NCBI GenBank assembly: GCA_014382445.1
Contig: JACNJS010000019.1
Span: 1 to 33,237, forward strand
Length of the DNA stretch: 33,237 bases
Direction of reading: 5' to 3'
DNA from: Bacteroidota bacterium
GTDB lineage: Bacteria > Bacteroidota > Bacteroidia > Bacteroidales > F082
The notes under the pieces were generated by a model. It ran no database searches. It saw only the letters and a program-made list of their open reading frames with translations, and had not been told where the DNA came from. Position 1 is the first letter of the stretch; the number at the start of each line of letters is the position of its first letter. The position numbers and the translations under genes were made by a program. This document shows positions 15,410 to 23,088 of this stretch, piece after piece.

Positions 15410-15442
15410 CAAAACTAAGAAAATGTCTTTGCAACGACCAAA
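15410..15442 (-). promoter_or_regulatory. Bacteroidota-type promoter for the methyltransferase gene
   Basis: Minus-strand TTTG (15442-15439) and TAGTTTTG (15417-15410) separated by 21 bases fit the -33/-7 pair. The predicted transcript would begin near 15404, which excludes the ATG at 15434 and supports the start at 15380 with a leader of about 24 bases. Confidence 0.5.
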
Positions 15443-15545
15443 GGCACTTAATGATAATTGCATATCATCATGAATTTTCACTCAAGTAAACAAAACCGAA
15501 CAAATAAATTGATCTTTAGAAAGATACAATGATTGTTAATAGTTA

Positions 15546-15764
15546 TTATTCGTCCTTTAATTTCCTCAACATAACTCCCAGGGGTGTCCATATTAAAATT
15601 AGGTGGACAATTACTCCACCAAAGAGTATGGGACTTATTTCCTCATAATATGGGGTACCTTTCAATTTTAAAGAACATCCTACTATTACTGCCCCCCAAA
15701 CAATAGCACTTGCTATAATATAATACCCAACATGTTTAAAATACTCTGTGGCTTTCTTTTTCAT
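15546..15764 (-). CDS. small two-helix membrane protein, function unknown
   Basis: 72 residues with two predicted transmembrane helices: YYIIASAIVWGAVIVGCSLK (residues ~14-33) and ILFGGVIVHLILIWTPLGVM (~46-65). Both ends are charged (MKKKATEYFKH at the N-terminus and MLRKLKDE at the C-terminus). I recognise no family. It follows the B12/radical SAM gene on the same strand, with 51 bases between them, so it could be co-transcribed with that gene. It is short, but the clean hydrophobic pattern and the absence of an overlapping alternative make it a probable real gene. Confidence 0.65.
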   Translation of the reverse strand: MKKKATEYFKHVGYYIIASAIVWGAVIVGCSLKLKGTPYYEEISPILFGGVIVHLILIWTPLGVMLRKLKDE

Positions 15765-15815
15765 TTTATTACCTTTTTATTGTTTAAATATTACGGTTGA
15801 AATTTAAGAAAAAAA

Positions 15816-17198
15816 TCATGAATAATTCATGCCGAGAATTTTATCAATATCCCAGGATGATTTTTGTTTTCCGAAAGCAGTGTTGTGACGTTCGGTATTG
15901 GATGCAAACGCCCATGCAGCAGCTTTTACATTTTTTGTTTGCTTCAATGTCATGAGCATCTTTTTGTAAACGGTTTTTTTATTCCAAAGATCAGTCCAAC
16001 ATTCTTGCATAGCATCGGCTAATTCATGAGGCGTCATTTTAATTGGTTTGTGACTTACCTCCAGAAAATGATAATGCTCCCAATCTTTAGGAAAATTAGT
16101 GTATAGCAACCGACCTTCATTTTCCAAACGTTTAAATAACGATGTGCCGGGTAGCGGTGTTACAATAGTTGCCTGCATAGCATCCATACCGGACTCAATC
16201 GCAAATTTTGTCCTGTTCTTTATGTCCTCTAATGAGTCTGAATCTAAACCAAACACCAGGGCGCCTAAGACGCTAATGCCATGTTTGTGAATATTTTGGA
16301 ATGCTTCTTCATAATGATCAACGCCAATCTTTATATTCATCTTTTTATTGGTTTCTTTGAGTTGATCTACCTTTTCCGACTCAATCCCAATGAGGATCAT
16401 TCTGCACCCACTCTCAGCTGCATATACTAAGGCTTCCTCATTATCTGCAATATTTAAAGAAGCCTGGCAATACCAATCCTTTTTAATACCACGCTCAATC
16501 ATACCTTTAAACAACCGAATTGCTCTGTTGGCAGAGCTACTAGTGTAACCAATAATGTTATCGTCCACAAAAAACAGACGCTCATCTTTAATAGTTTCTA
16601 TTTCATCCAATACCTCCTCAACAGGTCTTTCCCTGTATTTACTACCGTTAAATGTATGAACTGAGCAAAAATCGCAACTCATCGGGCATCCACGTGTTGT
16701 TTGAATGTTTGCATATGAATAGTCAGGATGAAATAAATCGCGCCGTGGATGTACACTGTTTTTTAATTCTTTTAACTCTCCTACATATCTTTTTTTCAGT
16801 TTTTTGTCCTCGAAATCCTTAAGAAGCTGATGCCAAACAGCTTCGGCTTCACCTATCACAATAGCATCGGCATATTGTTCTGCCTCATCAGCCCGCATTG
16901 AAATATGGATACCGCCCAATACTGTTTTAATACCCTTTTTACGATATATATCAGCAATTTCATAAGCACGGTAGGCAGCGGATGTTAATGCTGTAATACC
17001 AACTAAATCAGCTTCCTTATATTGGAAAGGCTCAAAATTTTCATCGATGATTTCAATATCCCAATTATCAGGTGTAAGTCCAGCAATCAATCCTAATCCT
17101 AAAGGTGGTGATATACTCCTTAAATCAAATAATTCGTCTCTTTTTGACTGATTAAAAGGATTAATCAGTAACAATTTTTTATGTTTTTTTTCAGTCAC
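15816..17198 (-). CDS. B12-binding domain radical SAM protein (DUF4070-like C-terminus)
   Basis: Residues ~10-130 form a cobalamin-binding-like Rossmann domain (SPPLGLGLIAGL near 30-41, VGITALTSAAYRAYEIA, VLGGIHIS), without the DxHxxG base-off histidine. The radical SAM core starts at ~160, with the cluster cysteines at 171, 175 and 178 in CPMSCDFC. ERLFFVDDNI and ALVFGLDSDS-like strands follow. The last ~80 residues resemble the DUF4070 tail seen in HpnP-type enzymes. Members of this class methylate unactivated carbons or do other radical chemistry on lipids and natural products; the substrate here is unknown. Start is GTG at 17198. The GT87-like gene lies upstream in the same direction (70-base gap), so a shared pathway is possible but unproven. 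Confidence 0.88.
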   Translation of the reverse strand: MTEKKHKKLLLINPFNQSKRDELFDLRSISPPLGLGLIAGLTPDNWDIEIIDENFEPFQYKEADLVGITALTSAAYRAYEIADIYRKKGIKTVLGGIHISMRADEAEQYADAIVIGEAEAVWHQLLKDFEDKKLKKRYVGELKELKNSVHPRRDLFHPDYSYANIQTTRGCPMSCDFCSVHTFNGSKYRERPVEEVLDEIETIKDERLFFVDDNIIGYTSSSANRAIRLFKGMIERGIKKDWYCQASLNIADNEEALVYAAESGCRMILIGIESEKVDQLKETNKKMNIKIGVDHYEEAFQNIHKHGISVLGALVFGLDSDSLEDIKNRTKFAIESGMDAMQATIVTPLPGTSLFKRLENEGRLLYTNFPKDWEHYHFLEVSHKPIKMTPHELADAMQECWTDLWNKKTVYKKMLMTLKQTKNVKAAAWAFASNTERHNTAFGKQKSSWDIDKILGMNYS

Positions 17199-17268
17199 GT
17201 TTTTAAAAATGAAGAAGGTAAAAATATTTGATTTTTATTAATAGTGAAACAATAAAACAGTTTAATCA

Positions 17269-18474
17269 TTAAGAAATTGTACCGAATTCAATTTCAATTT
17301 TGTCGGTTTGCATTACTATCATATCGTAAATGATCTTTAACCAAATTAAGATGCATGGAACCACTTTAAGCGTATATGGTATTATAACCTTTTCGCGTAA
17401 ATATATAGGAAAAATATCTGTTGGTGACAATGATGTTAATACGAGAGCACTTACAAAAAGAATAATATTAATTCTGCTTTTCTTGCAAGTTACAAACCAT
17501 AATGAAGCTCCGGCAATCGCAATTATAAACGTAGGTGATTCGGCTTTATGATTAAATATAACAACCCATATTAGTATAGAAGATAATGTGAGAAATCTAA
17601 AGGTGTAATTCGAATATTCCCTGAATCGTAATAAGGGAATTAAAAAAATTAGTACCCCAATTATAACAATAAACAATTTATTAATCTCAATATCAAACCA
17701 TGTATTCATCATCCCCATAACCGAATAACCGTACGAAATTGAATGGTCGTTTGATAACATTTTCCAGTAGCTTGACAATAAAAAGTCATAATGATCAAAA
17801 CCAATGAAAATTAAAGGCATCGCCAAAAACAGTATTGACCAAAGGGCAGAATATATAACCACCCTCCATTTTTTTGGATAGTATATAAATAAGACTAAAC
17901 CAACTATTCCAAACAATTTTATAAACACCGAAAATATTATTAAAAAAGTAGCTAATAAATATTTGTCCTTTTCTAACAAACCAAAAGCTAAAATTATTAA
18001 TCCGGCAATCAATGCATTCGACTGTGCGTTTTGTATTGAGGTAATTAATTCGATTAAAAGGAAAATAAGAATTAATCCTTTTTGATAGAGGCTTACTTTT
18101 GGCAAATAGTATATGGAAATCAGAAGAATAAATGTATTAAAAAGATTCCAGAGGTTGAGCCCAATCCAGTCAGGGAATATGGCAAAAATTCCGAAAAACG
18201 CTGCGAATGAAGGGCTGTATTTATATAAGTCAAAATGTTCCTCAGGATAGTGCGCATATAAATCTTTGCCATCAATCAGGTGGTGAAAAGCCTTTTCAAA
18301 TATTGTATAATTGTTATATCGATTATATACTAATCCACTTTCCTGATAGATTTTATTTTCTGATAACAAAGACTGAATACTTGCGGCTACGGCCAACAGC
18401 AGAAAAATTAATGCAATAATCTTGTAATTAGATAGTAATGGCTTAATCTTATTTATCACGTTAATTTTTTTCAA
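17269..18474 (-). CDS. glycosyltransferase family 87 / DUF2029-like integral membrane protein
   Basis: 401 residues with about ten hydrophobic segments, the first at ~16-35 (NYKIIALIFLLLAVAASI). A periplasmic loop follows (YNRYNNYTIFEKAFHHLIDGKDLYAHYPEEHFDLYKYSPSF as a region), typical of polyprenyl-phosphate-sugar dependent transferases (DUF2029/GT87). The acidic/aromatic loop and the later QNAQSN segment resemble those of family members. The probable role is transfer of a sugar from a lipid-linked donor at the outer face of the inner membrane; the acceptor is unknown. It sits 22 bases downstream of the ThrRS-editing-domain gene on the same strand, so it may be transcribed from that operon even though the functions differ. 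Confidence 0.75.
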   Translation of the reverse strand: MKKINVINKIKPLLSNYKIIALIFLLLAVAASIQSLLSENKIYQESGLVYNRYNNYTIFEKAFHHLIDGKDLYAHYPEEHFDLYKYSPSFAAFFGIFAIFPDWIGLNLWNLFNTFILLISIYYLPKVSLYQKGLILIFLLIELITSIQNAQSNALIAGLIILAFGLLEKDKYLLATFLIIFSVFIKLFGIVGLVLFIYYPKKWRVVIYSALWSILFLAMPLIFIGFDHYDFLLSSYWKMLSNDHSISYGYSVMGMMNTWFDIEINKLFIVIIGVLIFLIPLLRFREYSNYTFRFLTLSSILIWVVIFNHKAESPTFIIAIAGASLWFVTCKKSRINIILFVSALVLTSLSPTDIFPIYLREKVIIPYTLKVVPCILIWLKIIYDMIVMQTDKIEIEFGTIS

Positions 18475-18496
18475 TTTGAGATAAAATCATCAAAAC

Positions 18497-18907
18497 TTAG
18501 AAACCTTTAAATATACGGGCCTGCGAAACCCCAGGAGCATGAACATTGATATCTAAAAAATATCCAAATGGTGTTTGAAAACAATTATAACCGGCATTCT
18601 TTATACGCTCCTGTGCTTTATTAAAAATATTTTTTGTGAAATGAGGATCAGCTTTGGTTTCGGCAAGGTGGGCAAATGAATGTAATACCACCGCTAAAGT
18701 GTTATTCTTTTTTGCAGCCCACTTCAGGTTCTTGATTAATTTTGTTTCAACGCCTTTTGAATCCTCTTCATCATGTGCTTCAGCATGAATAAAAGCTACA
18801 AGTGTATCGTTGAACTCCTCCCCTTTTTCTACTTCAGGAAACTCTTCAAGTGTAAGTATTGTAGGATTATAGCTAAACTTGGTACAATATATCATCAGTA
18901 GTTTCAT
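18497..18907 (-). CDS. stand-alone archaeal-type threonyl-tRNA synthetase editing domain protein
   Basis: 136 residues, essentially the whole length of the N-terminal editing domain of archaeal ThrRS (a D-aminoacyl-tRNA deacylase-like fold). It has MKLLMIYCTKFSYNP at the start, LVAFIHAE at ~36-43, HSFAHLAE at 76-83 (archaeal PFAHLS) and TPFGYFLDI at 112-120 (archaeal APFGYYKAF). The region of VHAPGVSQARIF replaces KGHPLAELSR. Archaeal enzymes use this domain to remove serine from tRNA-Thr; bacterial ThrRS has an unrelated editing domain. No synthetase catalytic domain is attached. Expected role: trans-editing of a mischarged or D-aminoacyl-tRNA in the cytosol; the specificity is inference. 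It lies 57 bases downstream of arfB on the same strand. Confidence 0.82.
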   Translation of the reverse strand: MKLLMIYCTKFSYNPTILTLEEFPEVEKGEEFNDTLVAFIHAEAHDEEDSKGVETKLIKNLKWAAKKNNTLAVVLHSFAHLAETKADPHFTKNIFNKAQERIKNAGYNCFQTPFGYFLDINVHAPGVSQARIFKGF

Positions 18908-18964
18908 ACTAATTTTTCAGGAAGGCAAGTTAAAAAAAAGTTTGACACCTTATTTTTTTCAGAT

Positions 18965-19363
18965 TCAATCCTCCTTGTTTCTTCTGTATTTCTTCTTATC
19001 TGATTGAATTTTCTTGCCCTTAAGTCTTTTCTCTTTGGCGGCTAAACTTGGCTTTGTTGGTTTACGCTCCTTTACTGGTACTAGAGCTTCTTCTACCAGA
19101 TTTAAAAACCTGTTAAGCACTATTTCCTTGTTTTTCAACTGACTACTGGTTTCGCTACATTTAAAGGTAAGGATTCCATCGGCTGTAATCCTGTTTTTTA
19201 ACTTATCAGAAATTACTGTTTTTTGATCATCAGTAAGAATTGCCGAACTATAAACATCAAACAATAACTCAACTTGTGTTTCAACCTTATTAACATTTTG
19301 ACCACCGGGTCCGCTGCTGCGGCTAAATTTATATTTTACTTCACTTATCAGGTCATCAAACAT
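18965..19363 (-). CDS. arfB: alternative ribosome-rescue factor / peptidyl-tRNA hydrolase ArfB (YaeJ)
   Basis: Release-factor-like peptidyl-tRNA hydrolase that frees ribosomes stalled at mRNA ends. The RF domain contains SRSSGPGGQNVNKVET with the catalytic GGQ at residues 20-22. The C-terminal tail (residues ~100-132, rich in Lys and Arg: KERKPTKPSLAAKEKRLKGKK) is the signature extension that inserts into the empty mRNA channel and separates ArfB from true release factors. 132 residues, the usual size. A TAnnTTTG box lies 4 bases before its ATG (see findings). It is divergent from rarA with only 62 bases between start codons, and heads the run arfB, ThrRS-editing domain, GT87-like. Confidence 0.95.
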   Translation of the reverse strand: MFDDLISEVKYKFSRSSGPGGQNVNKVETQVELLFDVYSSAILTDDQKTVISDKLKNRITADGILTFKCSETSSQLKNKEIVLNRFLNLVEEALVPVKERKPTKPSLAAKEKRLKGKKIQSDKKKYRRNKED

Positions 19364-19367
19364 ATGC

Positions 19368-19402
19368 CAAATGTAAGTGTTTTACAAAATACAATAACTT
19401 TG
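19368..19402. promoter_or_regulatory. Divergent promoter region of arfB and rarA
   Basis: Minus-strand TACATTTG (19375-19368) precedes arfB by only 4 bases, with a TTG 16 bases further upstream (19394-19392). Plus-strand TAACTTTG (19395-19402) precedes the rarA ATG (19426) by 23 bases. The two -7 boxes face away from each other within 35 bases, so the promoters overlap and RNA polymerase should compete between them. Confidence 0.45.
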
Positions 19403-19425
19403 TACTATAAAAAAAATTGCACAAA

Positions 19426-20694
19426 ATGCCAACACCTTTAGCTGAATTGCTTCGTCCTCAAACAATTGATGATTATGTTGGACAACAGCATTTGGTTGGT
19501 AAAGATGCAATATTGCGCAAAAGTATTGAGTCGGGAAATATTCCATCGATGATTTTATGGGGGCCGCCAGGTGTTGGAAAAACAACTCTTGCCAACATAA
19601 TTTCAAATACTTTAAACAAAGAATTTTATACACTTAGTGCAGTTAGTTCAGGAGTAAAAGATGTTAGAAATGTTATCAATCAGTCAGTTATGTTTGGCGG
19701 CAATGTCATTCTTTTTATTGATGAGATACACCGATTCAGCAAATCACAGCAGGACTCACTACTAAGCGCCGTTGAGAAAGGAATAATTACACTTATTGGA
19801 GCAACTACTGAAAATCCTTCATTTGAGGTTATATCCCCATTGTTGTCGCGGTGCCAGGTTTATATTCTAACAAATTTAGATACTAAGGATCTCAGGGGAT
19901 TACTCAATAAAGGCATCCAATTATTATCAAAAAAATTCGATATTAAAATTAAAGTTGAAGCTGATGAGTCCTTACTCAGGATTTCGGGGGGCGATGCCCG
20001 TAAATTATATAATGCATTGGAACTGGTAGTCTATCAGGAAAAAACATCAAAAAATGAAATTGTTATTACTAACGAATTAGTAAAGACAATTATCCAGAAA
20101 AACCTTGCTATTTATGATAAACAGGGCGAAATGCATTACGATATAATTTCAGCATTCATTAAATCGATGCGGGGTAGCGACCCGAATGCTGCTGTTTATT
20201 GGCTTGCACGTATGGTTGAAGCCGGTGAAGATCCCAAATTTATTGCAAGACGAATGCTTATCCTTGCTTCGGAAGATATTGGAAATGCAAACCCAAATGC
20301 GCTGTTGCTAGCCAACGCTTGTATGGATGCTGTTAATAAAATAGGTTGGCCAGAAGGCAGAATAGTATTATCCCAAACAGCTGTTTATCTTGCCAATTCT
20401 CCAAAAAGTAATTCATCTTATTTAGCTATTAAAGATGCTCAAGCGTTGGTTCAAAAAACTGGAAACCTGGCTGTGCCCCTGCATCTCAGGAATGCACCAA
20501 CCAAACTTATGAAAGACATCGGCTATGGCAAGGATTATAAATATGCTCATCAGCACGAAGATAATTTTATTGATCAGGAGTTTTTGCCTGATGAAATTAG
20601 TGGTACAAAATTATATGATCCCGGTAATAATATTCGTGAAAATGAAGACAGGAAGAAACTTGTAGATAGATGGAAATCTAAATACGGGTATTGA
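19426..20694 (+). CDS. rarA: replication-associated recombination protein A (RarA/MgsA), AAA+ ATPase
   Basis: Clamp-loader-like AAA+ ATPase acting at stalled replication forks. Numbering from MPTPLAELLRP, Walker A GPPGVGKT is at 46-53 and Walker B VILFIDEIHRF follows; LIGATTENPSFEV and LLSRC carry the sensor 1 and arginine-finger regions; the C-terminal tetramerisation/MgsA_C domain includes MRGSDPNAAVYWLARM and ILASEDIGNANP. I use ATG 19426, not the upstream in-frame TTG at 19417, because the family begins with this sequence and ATG is the stronger codon. The next gene follows after 30 bases. Confidence 0.96.
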   Translation: MPTPLAELLRPQTIDDYVGQQHLVGKDAILRKSIESGNIPSMILWGPPGVGKTTLANIISNTLNKEFYTLSAVSSGVKDVRNVINQSVMFGGNVILFIDEIHRFSKSQQDSLLSAVEKGIITLIGATTENPSFEVISPLLSRCQVYILTNLDTKDLRGLLNKGIQLLSKKFDIKIKVEADESLLRISGGDARKLYNALELVVYQEKTSKNEIVITNELVKTIIQKNLAIYDKQGEMHYDIISAFIKSMRGSDPNAAVYWLARMVEAGEDPKFIARRMLILASEDIGNANPNALLLANACMDAVNKIGWPEGRIVLSQTAVYLANSPKSNSSYLAIKDAQALVQKTGNLAVPLHLRNAPTKLMKDIGYGKDYKYAHQHEDNFIDQEFLPDEISGTKLYDPGNNIRENEDRKKLVDRWKSKYGY

Positions 20695-20724
20695 AATTAA
20701 TTGTATTTAAAAACTACTGTACTG

Positions 20725-21132
20725 ATGAACAATTCAACTCAAAAAATTATAGATCATTCGTTCGACTTTGCCAAAGACCTGCTTGAAGATACAGGGCAAT
20801 GTTATCCTTTTGGTGCTTTCGTTGATAAAAAAGGTATAGTACATCCACTTGAGTTTGAAATTCAGGATAAAAAAAACATCCCAAATAACGAAACTGTTAT
20901 TAAAACTCTTAAAAAATATTGTGAAACAGAACTACTTGAGCAAAGGATAATAGCATACGGACTGACTTATGAAGCTAGTGTTCAGCTGGAGGCTGATGCT
21001 GATTGCATAGAAACCATTGCAATTGATATTGTTGATAACACTAACGAAAGAATTCCAGTGTATTATTTTCCTTATACAATTAATAATTCAGGAACAGTTG
21101 AATTTGGTGAAACTTTTGCTGTAAACAGGTGA
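20725..21132 (+). CDS. hypothetical protein downstream of rarA
   Basis: 135 residues from ATG 20725; the extra upstream codons beginning with TTG at 20701 are unlikely to be used. It is a soluble protein with no signal or membrane segment. It starts with an amphipathic helix (IIDHSFDFAKDLLEDTG), then CYPFGAFVDKKGIVHPLEFE, a middle helix (VIKTLKKYCETELL) and a C-terminal sheet (IDIVDNTNERIPVYYFPYT). I have the impression that similar YPFGA-containing small proteins are common in Bacteroidota and Proteobacteria, but I know no function. Spacing after rarA suggests co-transcription. Confidence 0.75.
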   Translation: MNNSTQKIIDHSFDFAKDLLEDTGQCYPFGAFVDKKGIVHPLEFEIQDKKNIPNNETVIKTLKKYCETELLEQRIIAYGLTYEASVQLEADADCIETIAIDIVDNTNERIPVYYFPYTINNSGTVEFGETFAVNR

Positions 21133-21169
21133 AAAAATTATTCGTAAAAATTCGTTAAGGAGCCTTAGA

Positions 21170-21361
21170 CTAAGCAGATTGAAATACACTTTTCTTTATT
21201 GCAGACATCTCTTCTTCAGGATAATGAATCATGGATAATATGAATACTGATATTGTAGCAAATATTGCTGCTATTGGAATTATATAAACAAATGCAAAGT
21301 TGTTATAGAATAAACCCATAATTTCTGCCAGAAAACCTTCAAATAATTTGCCAAATTTAGT
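21170..21361 (-). pseudogene. Probable 3' remnant of a transporter gene (one transmembrane segment)
   Basis: In the 272-base gap between two rightward genes, the minus strand has an open frame from 21361 to a TAG at 21170. It reads LFEGFLAEIMGLFYNN, then FAFVYIIPIAAIFATISVFI, then HYPEEEMSAIKKSVFQSA. The hydrophobic helix followed by a short polar tail looks like the last transmembrane segment of an MFS/POT-type transporter. The frame opens directly after a stop, with no start codon at its head; an internal ATG at 21319 would give a 49-residue protein. I favour a decayed gene end, but a small membrane protein cannot be excluded. Confidence 0.4.
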
Positions 21362-21391
21362 TTAAACTGAAAATGTATCAAAAAGAAGTTT

Positions 21392-21399
21392 TAAGTTTG
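21392..21399 (+). promoter_or_regulatory. TAnnTTTG box directly before the acyltransferase start codon
   Basis: TAAGTTTG ends 5 bases before the ATG at 21405. If it is a functional -7 box, transcription would begin at about the ATG, giving a leaderless or nearly leaderless mRNA. No -33 TTTG is visible, so chance is possible. Confidence 0.3.
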
Positions 21400-21404
21400 C
21401 CACC

Positions 21405-22298
21405 ATGAATTTTCTGGTCACAATTTTATTTTTGATTTTACGGTTTTTTGTTGTTATTATACCATTCAGAGTACTTTACGTCTTTTCTGACCTACTTCTT
21501 TTTCTTCTTGAAAAAGTATTTAAATACAGGAAAGAAGTAATTAAACAAAACCTTGAATTAAGTTTTCCCAACTTGACGGATAAAGAAATAAAAAAGTTAA
21601 TACATCTAAGTTATAAAAATATTTCAGATGTTATTTTGGAAGGCATAAAGGCCTTTGCAATGACTAACAAACAGATTATAAAAAGACACAAAATTCTTAA
21701 TCCAGAGATTATTGAACATCTGTTTAATTTAAACCGAAGTGTTATATCTGTTCCTTGTCATTATGCTAACTGGGAATGGGGTGCTTCTTCACCAAGCCTG
21801 CAACTGTCAAAAGAAATTTTTGTTTTTTATAAACCCTTAAGTAATAAGCATATTGACCGTTATATTCGAAATATCCGATCAAAAGGGGGTGGCAAATTAT
21901 TGTCAATTTATAATACAGCAAGGGTTTTTGAAAATAATGCTGATAGTGTAGTTGGATATGTTATGGCAGCCGACCAAAGTCCATCAAATTCTAATAAAGC
22001 TTACTGGGTGAATTTCCTTGGTCGTGAAACTGCGTTTTTACATGGCCCTGAATTCTATGCCAGAAAACATGATATATCAGTTGTATTTATTGATACCCAA
22101 CGTGTAAAGAGAGGATATTATGAGATAACATGCTCAGTAATAGCCGATAACCCTAAGAAAATGGCTGATGGTGAAATTACAGCTCTCTATGCAAGAAAAC
22201 TTGAAGAGGCAATCCTTAAAAAACCTGAAGACTGGTTGTGGTCACATAGAAGGTGGAAATTGATCCGGGATCCCTCGCAAAAGCTTTTTCGTTATTAA
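21405..22298 (+). CDS. LpxL/HtrB-like lipid A or lysophospholipid acyltransferase
   Basis: 297-residue membrane-anchored acyltransferase of the LpxL/LpxM (lauroyl/myristoyl) family, which adds secondary acyl chains to lipid A at the inner face of the cytoplasmic membrane. An N-terminal hydrophobic anchor (FLVTILFLILRFFVVIIPF) is followed by YRKEVIKQNLELSFP and the HX4E catalytic motif in PCHYANWEWG. MAADQSPS and FLGRETAFLHGPEFYAR are the later family motifs, and WLWSHRRWK near the C-terminus is diagnostic. Bacteroidota commonly carry one or more such enzymes. A TAnnTTTG box lies 5 bases before the ATG. It converges with the RsmI-like gene. Confidence 0.92.
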   Translation: MNFLVTILFLILRFFVVIIPFRVLYVFSDLLLFLLEKVFKYRKEVIKQNLELSFPNLTDKEIKKLIHLSYKNISDVILEGIKAFAMTNKQIIKRHKILNPEIIEHLFNLNRSVISVPCHYANWEWGASSPSLQLSKEIFVFYKPLSNKHIDRYIRNIRSKGGGKLLSIYNTARVFENNADSVVGYVMAADQSPSNSNKAYWVNFLGRETAFLHGPEFYARKHDISVVFIDTQRVKRGYYEITCSVIADNPKKMADGEITALYARKLEEAILKKPEDWLWSHRRWKLIRDPSQKLFRY

Positions 22299-22357
22299 TG
22301 TTTAACACATCAACTTTTTTAGTTTTGATTTTAAAATGATCTTAGTTGTTTAAATTC

Positions 22358-23086
22358 TTAAGGTCGATATATAAGGAATACAGTAGGTTTCTTATGAAAA
22401 TCAAACTTTTTAGGCTTCCAAATAGATAATGGAAGAGTTTGAATAATTTCAGTTGGTAAAGTAATATCGGTAGCTATACATAATAGGGTATTAGGCGAAC
22501 ATGCTTTAAGTATTGAGCTGAATAGTTGGTTATTTCTATAAGGTGTTTCAATAAATATCTGAGTTTGATCAGTCCTATATGCAACCTGTTCAATTTCTTT
22601 TAACTTTTTTGAAAGCTGGTGTTTGTCGACAGGGAGATAACCGTGAAATACAAAATTTTGTCCGTTAAAACCGGATGCCATCAACGATAACATTATTGAA
22701 TTAGGTCCTACAAGAGGTATTACTTGAATCCCTCTTTCCTGAGCCATTTTTACAACAACTGCTCCTGGGTCAGCAACACAAGGGGTTCCTGCCTCAGATA
22801 GCAATCCTATTGATATACCGTCCTTTATACTATCCAGATATGAAAATACTTCAGATTCGGGAGTGTGTTTATTTAGCTCATAAAAAACAAGTTTATCAAT
22901 GTTAGCCGGATGCTTTAGGTTACTTAAAAACCTCCTTGCGGTGCGAACCTGTTCAACGATAAATATTTCAAGGCCATGTATAATTTGGGTATTATAATCG
23001 GGTATTACCCTATGAATAGTATCAAATGATCCCAGAGTTGTAGGCAGAAGATAAAGTCTTCCATCAGGTTTGATATTTTTCATCAT
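22358..23086 (-). CDS. SAM-dependent methyltransferase, tetrapyrrole methylase fold, short RsmI-like
   Basis: 242 residues of the TP-methylase superfamily. LLSEAGTPCVADPG near the middle is the signature shared with RsmI, which methylates the 2'-O of 16S rRNA C1402; VPLVGP-like VIPLVGPNS and FVFHGYLPVDK follow. It lacks the C-terminal extension of full RsmI (~280 residues) and the usual N-terminal VATPIGNL (here LYLLPTTLGS), matching a shorter Bacteroidota paralogue that usually exists in addition to RsmI. rRNA methylation is therefore probable but the target site is uncertain. Its start is 2 bases past the dehydratase gene stop, so it is the last gene of a tight three-gene operon. Confidence 0.85.
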   Translation of the reverse strand: MMKNIKPDGRLYLLPTTLGSFDTIHRVIPDYNTQIIHGLEIFIVEQVRTARRFLSNLKHPANIDKLVFYELNKHTPESEVFSYLDSIKDGISIGLLSEAGTPCVADPGAVVVKMAQERGIQVIPLVGPNSIMLSLMASGFNGQNFVFHGYLPVDKHQLSKKLKEIEQVAYRTDQTQIFIETPYRNNQLFSSILKACSPNTLLCIATDITLPTEIIQTLPLSIWKPKKFDFHKKPTVFLIYRP

Positions 23087-23088
23087 AA

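Noticed and set aside
21133-21404. Small RNA or riboswitch ahead of the acyltransferase gene
   Set aside because: No conserved RNA motif was recognised; the region is better explained by the transporter-like remnant on the minus strand.
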